DNA from: Alphaproteobacteria bacterium
GTDB lineage: Bacteria > Pseudomonadota > Alphaproteobacteria > Rhizobiales > JAJFHC01
DNA: 64,000 nucleotides
NCBI GenBank assembly: GCA_021775805.1
Contig: JAJFHD010000124.1
Location: 33,771 to 97,770, forward strand
Reading direction: 5' to 3'
Of the stretch, positions 44,957 to 53,460 are shown in pieces (position 1 is the stretch's first letter; each line of letters opens with the position of its first letter). The notes below the pieces were generated by a model. That model saw only the letters and a program-made list of their open reading frames with translations, made no database searches and was not told where the DNA came from. Both the position numbers and the translations under genes were made by a program.

Positions 44957-45652
44957 CTAAACCGCGTCTTCCGCCATCAATTTTGCCACAAACGGTCTGG
45001 TAATGGATACTTTTCTTGCCAGGGCAGTTCGGTCGATGAGATCCACGAGGCGGCCGGCAACCGCAAGCGAACGTTCCATACGCAGGACCAGATAACCGAT
45101 TACCGATTCATCGACGGACACCTGCCGGTCGGCAAACAGCTTGACAAGCACCGCCCGCAACAACACGTCGTCAGGTTCGCAGAGGGTCGCTGTCGGCAGG
45201 GCTCTCAAACGAGACGCCAAATCCGGCAATCCGACCTGCCAGCGTGACGGCATTCCTGTGGACGTAATCAAGGAGTGCCCCTTACTCTCCCGGACATAAT
45301 TCATAAAGTGAAAGAAAACGGTCTCATCCAGGTTTTCTCCCGGGGCGTTTTCAACCAGAAGTGCCTTTCCTGACATCAACTCTGGCAGGTTCTCGAATGA
45401 CAGATCACAGGCTTCGATCTTTGTAGCATTTGTTCTCGCCCGCCAAACCTCGCCCAGATGGGATTTGCCACTGCCACTGGGTCCGACAATAACAGCCAGG
45501 GGATTTGACCAGTCCGGCCAATGGTCGATCATGTCGACGGCTTGAACGTTGCTTTGCGTAACCAGATAATCGTCTCTGCCCATGGCGGGCCTGTGGCCAA
45601 AATCAAGCGGCAGCTGGGCCACTGTCCGGTCTCCCTCGCGGCTGGGTGCCAT
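44957..45652 (-). CDS. hdaA: DnaA regulatory inactivator-like protein HdaA
   Basis: 231 residues resembling the AAA+ part of DnaA without its DNA-binding domain. It begins with a clamp-binding type motif (QLPLDFGHRP) and has Walker A VGPSGSGKSHLGEVW; the acidic Walker B region is altered to ALLVENAPG, as in many alphaproteobacterial Hda proteins. It stimulates ATP hydrolysis by DnaA with the sliding clamp and so limits replication starts. The ATG at 45652 overlaps the permease stop as TGATG, so translation is coupled. Confidence 0.88.
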   Translation of the reverse strand: MAPSREGDRTVAQLPLDFGHRPAMGRDDYLVTQSNVQAVDMIDHWPDWSNPLAVIVGPSGSGKSHLGEVWRARTNATKIEACDLSFENLPELMSGKALLVENAPGENLDETVFFHFMNYVRESKGHSLITSTGMPSRWQVGLPDLASRLRALPTATLCEPDDVLLRAVLVKLFADRQVSVDESVIGYLVLRMERSLAVAGRLVDLIDRTALARKVSITRPFVAKLMAEDAV

Positions 45653-46740
45653 CAAACCGAACCATCGCTGTCAGGCGGGTTGCCGGTTCCCAGGTAAAAG
45701 GCACTTTCCAGATAACGCGCCAAGGCGAACCGGGTGAGCACACCTATCGCGGCAGCAACCGGAACCGCCACCAGCATGCCGACAAAACCAAACAGATAAC
45801 CGAACGCGAACAGGGCAAACATCAACCAAACCGGATGCAGGCCCACCCGGTTGCCGACAAGTTTCGGCGACAGGAAATTGCCTTCTATGAACTGACCGAC
45901 GCCGAATATGGCAACGATGATCGACACCATGATCCAGTCCGGCCAGAACTGAACCACCGCAACGCCGGCGGAAACCACAAGCCCAAGTATGGCGCCGACA
46001 AACGGAATGAAACTCAGAAATCCGGAAGCAAGGCCAATCAGGAGGCCAAAATTGAGTCCCGCCAGCGACAACGCGATGCCGTAAAAAAGCCCAAGAGCAA
46101 GACAGACTGTGCCCTGCCCGCGTATGAACCCGGCCATGGCACTATTGATGTCCGTCGCGATGCCGCGGATCGTGTCGGCGTGATCCCTGGGCAGCCACTC
46201 GTCGACGTGTTCGATCATGCGATCCCAGTCATAGAGCATGTAGAACGCAACCACCGGTGTCACAACGACAAGAGAGACGACGCTGACAAGGGCGAGGCCG
46301 CCGCTCCACAACGACTTGAGCAGCGTGCCAAGCCAACCCGCTCCCTTTGCCGCCAGTTCGCTGACCGATCCTTCCATGCCCTGCCGGCGCTCCGCCAGAA
46401 CCGATTTGAGCCACTCGGGACTTGCGGCATCCAGAAAATCAATCAGACGGCGGCTGTAACTCGGGAGCCTTTCAGCGAATGCCGAAATCTGCTCGACCAG
46501 CACTGGCACGACCAGAAGAACGCACAAGACGAAAATCAGCACAAAAACGATTAGAATTGTCGTGGTTGCAACAAGACGGTTGGCACCCCAGCGTTGTAGT
46601 TTGTCGGCGATCGGATCGAGAAAATAGGCCAGCGCAAGACCGGCGACGAACGGCAAAAGGATTTCACGAAAGATCAACAAAAACAGCGCGAATGCAATTG
46701 TCGCTAGAATCCAGAAGGTTATTTGCCGCTGCAAGCTCAT
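45652..46740 (-). CDS. AI-2E family transporter (PerM/YdiK-like)
   Basis: 362-residue membrane protein with seven or eight hydrophobic segments. Typical blocks: FREILLPFVAGLALAYFLDPIADKL near the N-terminus, VSLVVVTPVVAFYMLYDWDRM in the middle and GNFLSPKLVGNRVGLHPVWLM toward the C-terminus, which is the family signature. The family exports small molecules or ions; true AI-2 transport is not shown for most members. Part of the conserved run with the CDP-alcohol transferase and hdaA. Confidence 0.9.
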   Translation of the reverse strand: MSLQRQITFWILATIAFALFLLIFREILLPFVAGLALAYFLDPIADKLQRWGANRLVATTTILIVFVLIFVLCVLLVVPVLVEQISAFAERLPSYSRRLIDFLDAASPEWLKSVLAERRQGMEGSVSELAAKGAGWLGTLLKSLWSGGLALVSVVSLVVVTPVVAFYMLYDWDRMIEHVDEWLPRDHADTIRGIATDINSAMAGFIRGQGTVCLALGLFYGIALSLAGLNFGLLIGLASGFLSFIPFVGAILGLVVSAGVAVVQFWPDWIMVSIIVAIFGVGQFIEGNFLSPKLVGNRVGLHPVWLMFALFAFGYLFGFVGMLVAVPVAAAIGVLTRFALARYLESAFYLGTGNPPDSDGSV

Positions 46741-46743
46741 TTT

Positions 46744-47313
46744 TCAATCTGCCTCGTTGGATTCCGCTGCAGTATCGATTTCGCCATTGGCCATATGGCG
46801 GTGCCATTCGACAACGTAAGCGACGCCGGATGCAACGGTGAGAGCTGCCGCGACAAAACAGAATATCTGTACATAAGTCTCGAAGGACAGTTGATAGCCC
46901 AGGTCTGCCAGAACCAAGCCGGCCAAAATGATCTGAACGGTTGTGTTGATCTTACTTATCATGAGCGGTGACATGGTCATCGGTTTGTCCATCATCCAGG
47001 AAAGCAAGACAGCGCCAATTATGAGGATATCCCGGCTTACGACAATGATGACGAGCCAGGATGGAAGATCACCCAGGAATCCAAGCGAGACGTAGATGCT
47101 TACCAGAAGTGCTTTGTCGGCGATCGGGTCGAGGTAGGCGCCAAGCTCGGTTTTCTGATTGAACCTCTTGGCAATAAAACCGTCCGCACCGTCACTGATG
47201 CCGGCGATTATGAACGCAATAAAGGCGAGCTTCATCTGCCCGGTAATGATCAACCAAACGATCAGGGGAACAGACAGTATTCTTGCGACCGTTATGATGT
47301 TGGGAAAGTTCAA
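46744..47313 (-). CDS. CDP-alcohol phosphatidyltransferase
   Basis: 189-residue membrane enzyme of phospholipid synthesis, PgsA-like. The CDP-alcohol motif is at DGFIAKRFNQKTELGAYL followed by DPIADK; the usual Arg after Ala is Lys here, a change also seen in other alphaproteobacterial copies. NFPNIITVARI at the start is typical. A TTG at 47313 behind GGGAGCAAGAG is the likely start; the open frame upstream overlaps the next gene and shows no homology. Whether it makes phosphatidylglycerol phosphate or cardiolipin cannot be told. Confidence 0.87.
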   Translation of the reverse strand: MNFPNIITVARILSVPLIVWLIITGQMKLAFIAFIIAGISDGADGFIAKRFNQKTELGAYLDPIADKALLVSIYVSLGFLGDLPSWLVIIVVSRDILIIGAVLLSWMMDKPMTMSPLMISKINTTVQIILAGLVLADLGYQLSFETYVQIFCFVAAALTVASGVAYVVEWHRHMANGEIDTAAESNEAD

Positions 47314-47360
47314 CGTCTCTTGCTCCCGGTGCGGTCTCCGGCACTTGATCGAATGATGGG

Positions 47361-48446
47361 CTACCGGACTTGGAGCACCCAAGTGTCTCCGATGTCGGAA
47401 AGCTCAAATCCGCTCCGCTCCAGTTCGCCCGACAATATTCCCAGGTCTCCGGCAAATATGATGTCCACGATCGCCCCCTTCGCGGACAGTCGCTTGACCT
47501 GAACCGATTCTACACCTGCGGTCGTGTTGATACGCTGTCTGATCGTGTTCCACTCGCCCAAACTCCCGAACGGGACAGCAACCTGCATACTGTTGCCTGC
47601 CGGACGTCCCAGATTCAGGTGAGTTTCCTTCCAACCGTCTTCAATACGCGAGAGGTAGTTTCGCGCAGCTGCCGCAGTGGCGCCGGGAATTCCCTCTCCG
47701 GTTTCGTCCGAGAACGTCTCATCAAACTCTATCGGACCGCTCTCCACCTCACCTCTGAGGACCGCACGTACATTGTTACCGCCAGCGGATTCCGCAATCG
47801 CCACAAGTACATTCTCGACCGCGTAACGATCCTTCATCTTCTGAATTTTGTCTTCCTTGCCCGACAAGACATCATTGGCACTAAGCGCCCCGATATCGGT
47901 CAGATCGCCCAGCGGCAAAAATAGAGGGGTAATAGAATTCTCGACATTCAACGACGCCCATGCGTCCCGCCACGGATTCGGATTGTCCCACAGGATGTTC
48001 TTGCCGTTTTCCTTCCAGACGGTCACCAGCAACACGCCAGGGGCCTGTTCATCGGCATAGGGGACCTTGTACTGCAGCAAGAAGTCACGCAGATTGCTCG
48101 GGCGAAACCGGATTGAAAGCTCAGCAACATATCGCGTGCCGGACGTGCTTTCGTTTTCGACGCTCATGCCGTCCATGAGGCGGGAAATCTGACTGGCGGT
48201 GAGTTCGGGCAGACGCACCCGGTCGGTTGCGCGCGTCAACCGGTGCAGCAATGTACCGAAGGCTCTCGTCTGGCCTTCCGAAATGGCTTTCTTCTTTGCT
48301 TCCACCGCGTTGTCGGCAGTTTCGTCAACCTTGATGCTGTTGATGCTGTAGAGGTCAGCGACCGCGGGTCCCGCAGCCAAAGCACACAGGCCAGCAACGA
48401 CACAGACGGTCAGGCTCAATCGCGTGGTGGACATGCACTTACGCAT
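47361..48446 (-). CDS. DUF2066 family periplasmic protein
   Basis: About 361 residues. Signal peptide (LSLTVCVVAGLCALAAGPAVA) then YSINSIKVDETADNAVEAKKKA, the typical DUF2066 start, and a middle domain with GVLLVTVWKENGKNILWDNPNPW. The family is conserved beside purM in alphaproteobacteria but has no known function. Two ATGs (48446 and 48434) are possible starts. Divergent from purM. Confidence 0.85.
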   Translation of the reverse strand: MRKCMSTTRLSLTVCVVAGLCALAAGPAVADLYSINSIKVDETADNAVEAKKKAISEGQTRAFGTLLHRLTRATDRVRLPELTASQISRLMDGMSVENESTSGTRYVAELSIRFRPSNLRDFLLQYKVPYADEQAPGVLLVTVWKENGKNILWDNPNPWRDAWASLNVENSITPLFLPLGDLTDIGALSANDVLSGKEDKIQKMKDRYAVENVLVAIAESAGGNNVRAVLRGEVESGPIEFDETFSDETGEGIPGATAAAARNYLSRIEDGWKETHLNLGRPAGNSMQVAVPFGSLGEWNTIRQRINTTAGVESVQVKRLSAKGAIVDIIFAGDLGILSGELERSGFELSDIGDTWVLQVR

Positions 48447-48677
48447 GAATTTGTGTACGGCAGCCAATGGACGTCGCTCCTGCGCAATAGTGACCTGATG
48501 GGCGTGGAATATACCATTGTGGCGGGTTAGTTAAGCGCGGTTTGCATTCTATCGGTCAAATCTGTGAAAATAATAATCCAAGGCTTGCTTGTTGGCGGCC
48601 AATTTGCTTGGTCATAGGGACGCGTTACAGACTCCCTGAACGACATCAACCGCACGGGCGACATGGCGGAGCAGAAC

Positions 48678-49748
48678 ATGCAATCCAAAGGAAACGGGCT
48701 CACCTACGCAGATGCCGGGGTCAGCATCGATGCCGGCAATGCTTTGGTTGAAGCATTGAAACCATTGGCGAAATCCACTGCACGTGCCGGTGCAAACAGT
48801 GAACTGGGCGGGTTTGGAGGCCTGTTCGACCTCAAGGCCGCAGGTTTCACCGACCCCTTGCTGGTCGCAGCAAATGACGGTGTCGGCACCAAGCTGAAAA
48901 TTGCCTTCGAGACCGGCCGCCACGATACGGTAGGCATCGATCTCGTCGCTATGTGCGTGAACGACCTTGTTGTCCAGGGCGCTGAGCCATTGTTTTTTCT
49001 GGATTACTTTGCCACCGGCCGCCTCAGTCACGAGCAGGGCGTTGCCGTTGTGGCCGGCATAGCAGAAGGATGCCGTCAGGCGGGAGTCGCCCTAATTGGT
49101 GGTGAAACCGCAGAAATGCCAGGAATGTACAATGACGGCGAATACGATCTTGCCGGTTTCTCCGTCGGCGCAGTGGAAAGGGGCAAGGTTCTCCCCCGCA
49201 GCGACATGCAGGAAGGCGATGTTCTGCTTGGACTGGCGTCGAATGGCCTGCATTCGAACGGGTTCTCGCTGGTGCGTAAAATCGTCGAGAGATCCGGCTT
49301 GGACTACGGTTCAGGCTCTCCTTTCAGCGAAGACACAAGTCTTGGCGAGGCCCTGCTCGTTCCCACTCGAATATACGTTCGTCCACTCTTGAGTGTGCTG
49401 CAGAACTTCGATGCCGTGAAGGGAATGGCACACATAACCGGCGGAGGGCTGACCGAAAACATCCCGCGAATGCTGCCCGACACCCTTGGTGTGAGGATCG
49501 ATCTCCAGGCCGTCCGGCCCCATAGCGTCTTCGGATGGATTGCCCGCTCTGGCGGCGTTGCCGATGTCGATATGCTCAAAACATTCAACTGCGGGATCGG
49601 CATGGTCCTTGCCGTTGACCGCAGCAAAGCCACCGCGATCACAAAACATCTTCAATCAATGGGCGAAACCGTTTCGGTCCTTGGCGACGTGGTCTCCCGT
49701 CAAACCGCTTCTTGTGTTGAGTTCCAAGGCACGTTGGACCTTCCCTGA
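48678..49748 (+). CDS. purM: Phosphoribosylformylglycinamidine cyclo-ligase
   Basis: Fifth step of purine synthesis (AIR synthetase), 356 residues. Start block GLTYADAGVSIDAGNALVE, ATP/metal region VAANDGVGTKLKIA and GIDLVAMCVNDLVVQGAEP, and ALIGGETAEMPGMY with HITGGGLTENIPRML later. The ATG at 48678 is preferred since GGAG lies six bases before it and the protein then starts like its relatives; the ATG at 48663 is in frame. Overlaps purN as ATGA. Confidence 0.96.
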   Translation: MQSKGNGLTYADAGVSIDAGNALVEALKPLAKSTARAGANSELGGFGGLFDLKAAGFTDPLLVAANDGVGTKLKIAFETGRHDTVGIDLVAMCVNDLVVQGAEPLFFLDYFATGRLSHEQGVAVVAGIAEGCRQAGVALIGGETAEMPGMYNDGEYDLAGFSVGAVERGKVLPRSDMQEGDVLLGLASNGLHSNGFSLVRKIVERSGLDYGSGSPFSEDTSLGEALLVPTRIYVRPLLSVLQNFDAVKGMAHITGGGLTENIPRMLPDTLGVRIDLQAVRPHSVFGWIARSGGVADVDMLKTFNCGIGMVLAVDRSKATAITKHLQSMGETVSVLGDVVSRQTASCVEFQGTLDLP

Positions 49749-50404
49749 TGACCAGCAAGAAACGGGTGGGAATTCTGATTTCCGGACGCGGCAGCAATAT
49801 GGCCGCGTTGATCGACGCCTGTGCGCAACCGGACTATCCGGCACGGATCGCCGTCGTGGTTTCAAACCAGCCCTCCGCCGGCGGACTCAAGACGGCACAA
49901 GACGCCGGCATAGATGTCGCGGTCATCGATCACAGGGCATTCGAGTCGCGTGAGGACTTCGATTCCTCTGTCAACGACCTCCTGCATTCCCACGGCTGCG
50001 AAATTGTCTGTAATGCTGGATTTATGCGGCTACAGTCAGAATTTTTTGTCCAGAAATGGCTGAACCGACACCTGAACATTCACCCCTCCCTTTTGCCGTC
50101 CTATCGTGGCCTCAACACCCATGAGCGCGTGGTGGATGATGGTGTCCGCGTATCGGGCTGTACAGTGCACTTTGTGCGCAACGAAATGGACTCCGGTCCC
50201 ATAATTGCTCAGGCCGCCGTGCCGGTGCAACCGGACGACACAGCCGACACGTTGTCGGCCAGAGTGCTCAGCGCCGAACACGTGCTCTATCCACTGGCAC
50301 TCCGCCTGGTGGCCCAGGGTTCGGTGCGGGTAATCGGCGAGAAGGTCGTCACGAACTGTGATGCATGTGCAACAGATGTGTTATTTTCGCCTGAGATTTC
50401 GTGA
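49748..50404 (+). CDS. purN: Phosphoribosylglycinamide formyltransferase
   Basis: Uses 10-formyl-THF to formylate GAR, 218 residues. N-terminal RVGILISGRGSNMAALIDA, formyl-THF active site LNIHPSLLPSYRGLNTHERV with catalytic Asn and His, and VRNEMDSGPIIAQAAVPV with the Asp. The ATG overlaps the purM stop (ATGA), so the two genes are translated together. Confidence 0.96.
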   Translation: MTSKKRVGILISGRGSNMAALIDACAQPDYPARIAVVVSNQPSAGGLKTAQDAGIDVAVIDHRAFESREDFDSSVNDLLHSHGCEIVCNAGFMRLQSEFFVQKWLNRHLNIHPSLLPSYRGLNTHERVVDDGVRVSGCTVHFVRNEMDSGPIIAQAAVPVQPDDTADTLSARVLSAEHVLYPLALRLVAQGSVRVIGEKVVTNCDACATDVLFSPEIS

Positions 50405-50661
50405 TCTCCGGACATATTTCCGCCAATAATCTTGATCCGTTAACCATGTTCCGTTAGTGGTCGCATATGATCTTTTGATTCGAACTTGCGGGTCTGATGC
50501 GTGAAGCTCGTTCGTTTGTAACGATCGACAGGGTGAAAGAAGCGGTTTGGCCACAGTTGCGGATGGAAGTTTTTGATCGACAAAACTTTCTTCTTTGGCA
50601 AAGACCTTCGCTTTCACCTTAAGCGTCGAAACGTCGTGTGCGAAATTCGGGGAACAATTCT

Positions 50662-51234
50662 ATGTCGTCAGGATATGTCTTCAAAGCCGTATTGGCTGTT
50701 GTAACCATTGCCTTTTTCGGATCGGCGGCGATGGGGTCGACGCAACGCTCCAAACCAAAATTCAATTTCGTAAGCGAAGGAAAGATCGCGTCCTATAAGG
50801 GCAAGAAGACGGTCTCATTTCGCGGCAACTACAAACCCGGAACGATCATCATCAAGACCGGCAAGCGCAAACTGTATTTCGTTCTCAAGAACGGTAAGGC
50901 GATTGAATATGGAATTGGCGTTGGCCGATACGGTTTTACCTGGAGCGGCCAGACAAAAATAAGCCGCAAAGCCAAATGGCCAGGCTGGACACCGCCGGCT
51001 GAAATGCATGCCCGCCAACCCGGGTTGCCAAAATACATGCCAGGCGGGCCTGAAAACCCCTTGGGAGCACGCGCACTTTATCTTGGCAGTTCGTTGTATC
51101 GGATCCACGGGACAAACGCGGATTACACGATCGGATTGGCGGTTTCCAGCGGCTGTATCCGGATGCTGAACAAGGAAGTTATCGACCTTTACAACAGGGC
51201 GCGTGTGGGAACCCAAGTGGTCGTAAAACACTAG
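50662..51234 (+). CDS. L,D-transpeptidase (YkuD domain), first of a tandem pair
   Basis: 190 residues, exported. Signal-like N-terminus (VFKAVLAVVTIAFFGSAAMG), then the YkuD domain from about residue 58 (PGTIIIKTGKRKLYFVLKNG) to the active site H149 in RIHGTNADYTIG and C165 in SSGCIRM. It makes 3-3 cross-links in peptidoglycan or attaches proteins to it. Start set by GGGGAAC before ATG 50662. Followed after 65 bases by a close paralog, indicating tandem duplication. The 257 bases upstream hold no gene. Confidence 0.9.
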   Translation: MSSGYVFKAVLAVVTIAFFGSAAMGSTQRSKPKFNFVSEGKIASYKGKKTVSFRGNYKPGTIIIKTGKRKLYFVLKNGKAIEYGIGVGRYGFTWSGQTKISRKAKWPGWTPPAEMHARQPGLPKYMPGGPENPLGARALYLGSSLYRIHGTNADYTIGLAVSSGCIRMLNKEVIDLYNRARVGTQVVVKH

Positions 51235-51299
51235 GGCTGAATTCAGAAGTTTTGCGCCGACACCGGCTAAGTGGCTGTTTTTCCAACTGAGGTTTTCCA

Positions 51300-51875
51300 A
51301 TGAGCATGAAGATTAGGCTGGCGGTTGTATCCATTTGTGCAACGTTTGCCATGACGGCGTCCGTCCTGGCGGAAGCGATCGACAGTTCCGACAGCAGTAC
51401 GCAGGGCCTCAGATCAGCCGGTTCCTACCTCAGTTCTTACAAGGGTAAGAAGATCGTGTCCTACAAACGCAGTCACCGTCCGGGCACAATCATCATCAGT
51501 ACGCGCAAACGGACGCTCCACTATGTTCTGCCGGGCGGTAAGGCCATACAATACGGTATCGGTGTCGGACGCCAGGGCTTTCAGTGGCGAGGACGGATGC
51601 GTGTTTCGAGAAAGGCCGAATGGCCGGGCTGGACCCCGCCAGCCGCCATGCGGAGACGCCAACCGGGCCTGCCCAAACACATGCCCGGCGGCATCAACAA
51701 CCCGCTGGGCGCAAGAGCGCTGTATCTTGGAAGTTCGATTTATCGGATTCATGGGACAAATGCACCACAAACCATAGGCCGGGCGGTCTCCAGCGGCTGC
51801 ATCCGCATGGTCAATAATGAGGTCATCGATCTCTACAACCGGGCCAGAATTGGTGCACCTGTAATTGTACAGTAA
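51300..51875 (+). CDS. L,D-transpeptidase (YkuD domain), second of a tandem pair
   Basis: 191 residues, paralogous to the gene before it. Signal peptide MSMKIRLAVVSICATFAM, YkuD domain with PGTIIISTRKRTLHYVLPGG, H151 in RIHGTNAPQTIG and C167 in SSGCIRM. The segments KAxWPGWTPPAxM and ARALYLGSSxYRIHGTNA are nearly identical in both copies, while the linkers after the signal peptide differ. No terminator was seen between them. Confidence 0.9.
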   Translation: MSMKIRLAVVSICATFAMTASVLAEAIDSSDSSTQGLRSAGSYLSSYKGKKIVSYKRSHRPGTIIISTRKRTLHYVLPGGKAIQYGIGVGRQGFQWRGRMRVSRKAEWPGWTPPAAMRRRQPGLPKHMPGGINNPLGARALYLGSSIYRIHGTNAPQTIGRAVSSGCIRMVNNEVIDLYNRARIGAPVIVQ

Positions 51876-51903
51876 CCACCGACCAATACGGCCCGCACCA
51901 GCG

Positions 51904-52611
51904 TCAGGCCGGCATTCCGGGTGTCTCGGCTGGCAGATTGATCTCGCTTTGCCACTGTTTTAGCAGAGCGGCCCTGCGCGCCGGGTACCTGTTTTCCTGT
52001 ACGGTGAAGCCCCTTATGCGGTCTGTTCTGAAATGCCGGAAACCCTGGCGCAGTTCACACCAGGCCACCAAAATGCGTGAAGCCTGAAAATAGGCGATGG
52101 CCACCGGCCAGACGGTCCGCTTGGTTTCTTTTCCATCCTGATCTGCATAATCAAGATTGGTTTTCAATCCGTCCCGAATGGCGTTGCGCAAGAGTGCTGC
52201 ATCAACGGTATCAATCGGGATCTCAGCGTAGCTTGCGACAAACAGCGGCGCGTCCAGAAGCAGAGGTTTTAGATGGTCGGGCAACACCGCGCCGATTTTT
52301 GCGACAGCATCTCGAGCCGCCATGACAAGGGCAGGGTCGGCCTTGGTCTCGACCATACGGGCGCCGAGCATCAACGCTTCGAGTTCGGCTGCCGTGAACA
52401 TCAAGGGAGGCAGATCGAAATCGTCCCCCATCACGTAGCCGACACCGGCCTCCCCGGTTATGGGCACACCGCCGGCCTCCAAAGACACCATGTCGCGATA
52501 GATCGTGCGAATCGAGACTTCAAGCTCTTCGGCTAACTGACCTGCCGTCACCGGCCGCCGCGTCCGGCGCAAGATCTGAATAATCTGCAATAACCTGTCT
52601 GCACGTCTCAT
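51904..52611 (-). CDS. YafY/WYL-family transcriptional regulator
   Basis: 235 residues. N-terminal helix-turn-helix of DeoR type (RADRLLQIIQILRRTRRPVT, EELEVSIRTIYRDMVSLEA) and a C-terminal WYL domain with VAWCELRQGFRHFRTDRI, which binds small ligands or nucleic acid ends in relatives. Target genes unknown. The ATG at 52611 is chosen after a GAG site; the open frame extends five codons upstream. Confidence 0.87.
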   Translation of the reverse strand: MRRADRLLQIIQILRRTRRPVTAGQLAEELEVSIRTIYRDMVSLEAGGVPITGEAGVGYVMGDDFDLPPLMFTAAELEALMLGARMVETKADPALVMAARDAVAKIGAVLPDHLKPLLLDAPLFVASYAEIPIDTVDAALLRNAIRDGLKTNLDYADQDGKETKRTVWPVAIAYFQASRILVAWCELRQGFRHFRTDRIRGFTVQENRYPARRAALLKQWQSEINLPAETPGMPA

Positions 52612-52761
52612 GAGATACTCAACCACGAAGCTCCTGACAGCATTATGTCAGCATGGAGACCGCACGGCAATTTGAAGCACGTTGCGATTTATGGGATTCA
52701 TTTTTGAAGCAGATCCGCAGGTCTCAGCCACAATGCTGTTGTGGCTCCTCTCTATATGGTC

Positions 52762-52785
52762 GTCCTCGTGCACCGACACGAGGAC
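52762..52785. repeat. Inverted repeat 1
   Basis: GTCCTCGTG (52762-52770) and CACGAGGAC (52777-52785) with a six-base loop CACCGA. Perfect 9-bp arms. No T-run follows on either strand, so it is not a typical terminator; an operator or RNA hairpin is possible. Confidence 0.7.
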
Positions 52786-52807
52786 GTCCTGCATTGCTTC
52801 TCTGGAG

Positions 52808-52830
52808 ATGTACGTGTCACGCACGTACAT
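52808..52830. repeat. Inverted repeat 2
   Basis: ATGTACGTG (52808-52816) and CACGTACAT (52822-52830) with five bases between. On the plus strand GACAGTTTTTG follows, a weak T-run. It stands 22 bases from the first inverted repeat. Confidence 0.7.
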
Positions 52831-53178
52831 GACAGTTTTTGAGAGCATCATGCATCTTAGTCAACACGTGGATGAGTACGATTTGACGCGAAACGCGTTA
52901 GGCTTGGTCAGTGACAGAATCGGTCGCCAACTGCATGAATATTGTATGTTTGTAGCCGATGCCGCGTTGATCAAGTTCGCGGAAGATAGAGTTGACGGCG
53001 TTCCACCCGTACATCGCCTGAAGGTGAGAAATGGTGTATTGCAGACCGTTTCGCCGTGAGGAATTCGAAACATCGCAAGGGGCCATACCACTTCTCCGGT
53101 GCAAATACAGACTGGAGAGTACAATCGGCTGGCGGTCGTGAACCGGATGTGAAACCCGGATTCACATGACGTTCAGAT

Positions 53179-53340
53179 TTACGGCATGCTGTGCTGGAGT
53201 GTTTCTGGAGATCCATTGTCTCTGGGCGCGGTCTCCCGCCCGGCATCGGATGCGGCAGCGTAGACAAGAAGACCAACCAGTGCGACAATCATCATGGTCA
53301 GTATGCGCTGTGTCTTTCTGTCGAAATGCTTGTTACTCAT
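53179..53340 (-). CDS. Possible 53-residue single-helix membrane protein
   Basis: Reads MSNKHFDRKTQRILTMMI and continues VALVGLLVYAAASDAGRE, with one hydrophobic helix after a basic start and a polar tail. AAGAG lies upstream of the ATG. Too short to recognise; it may be real because its shape is that of small inner-membrane proteins. Confidence 0.4.
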   Translation of the reverse strand: MSNKHFDRKTQRILTMMIVALVGLLVYAAASDAGRETAPRDNGSPETLQHSMP

Positions 53341-53460
53341 AACGAAACTCTTGAATGCGCTGGTCTTTTTACGTATGCGCAATATCTCAGTTTTCAAGAG
53401 TGTCGCTAACTTACCTTAAAATTGCCCTAAGGCGCCAGCGCAGACGCACGATGCTCAACC

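Larger units (their letters stand above)
52612..53178. other. Gene-poor region with inverted repeats and doubtful small open frames
   Basis: About 570 bases. Overlapping short open frames occur on both strands; a minus-strand one at 52648-52851 (67 codons) and another at 52898-53104 (68 codons; TISHLQAMYGWNAVNSIFREL is helical and protein-like) could be real or decayed genes. None was recognised. Two close inverted repeats lie at 52762-52785 and 52808-52830. Confidence 0.35.
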
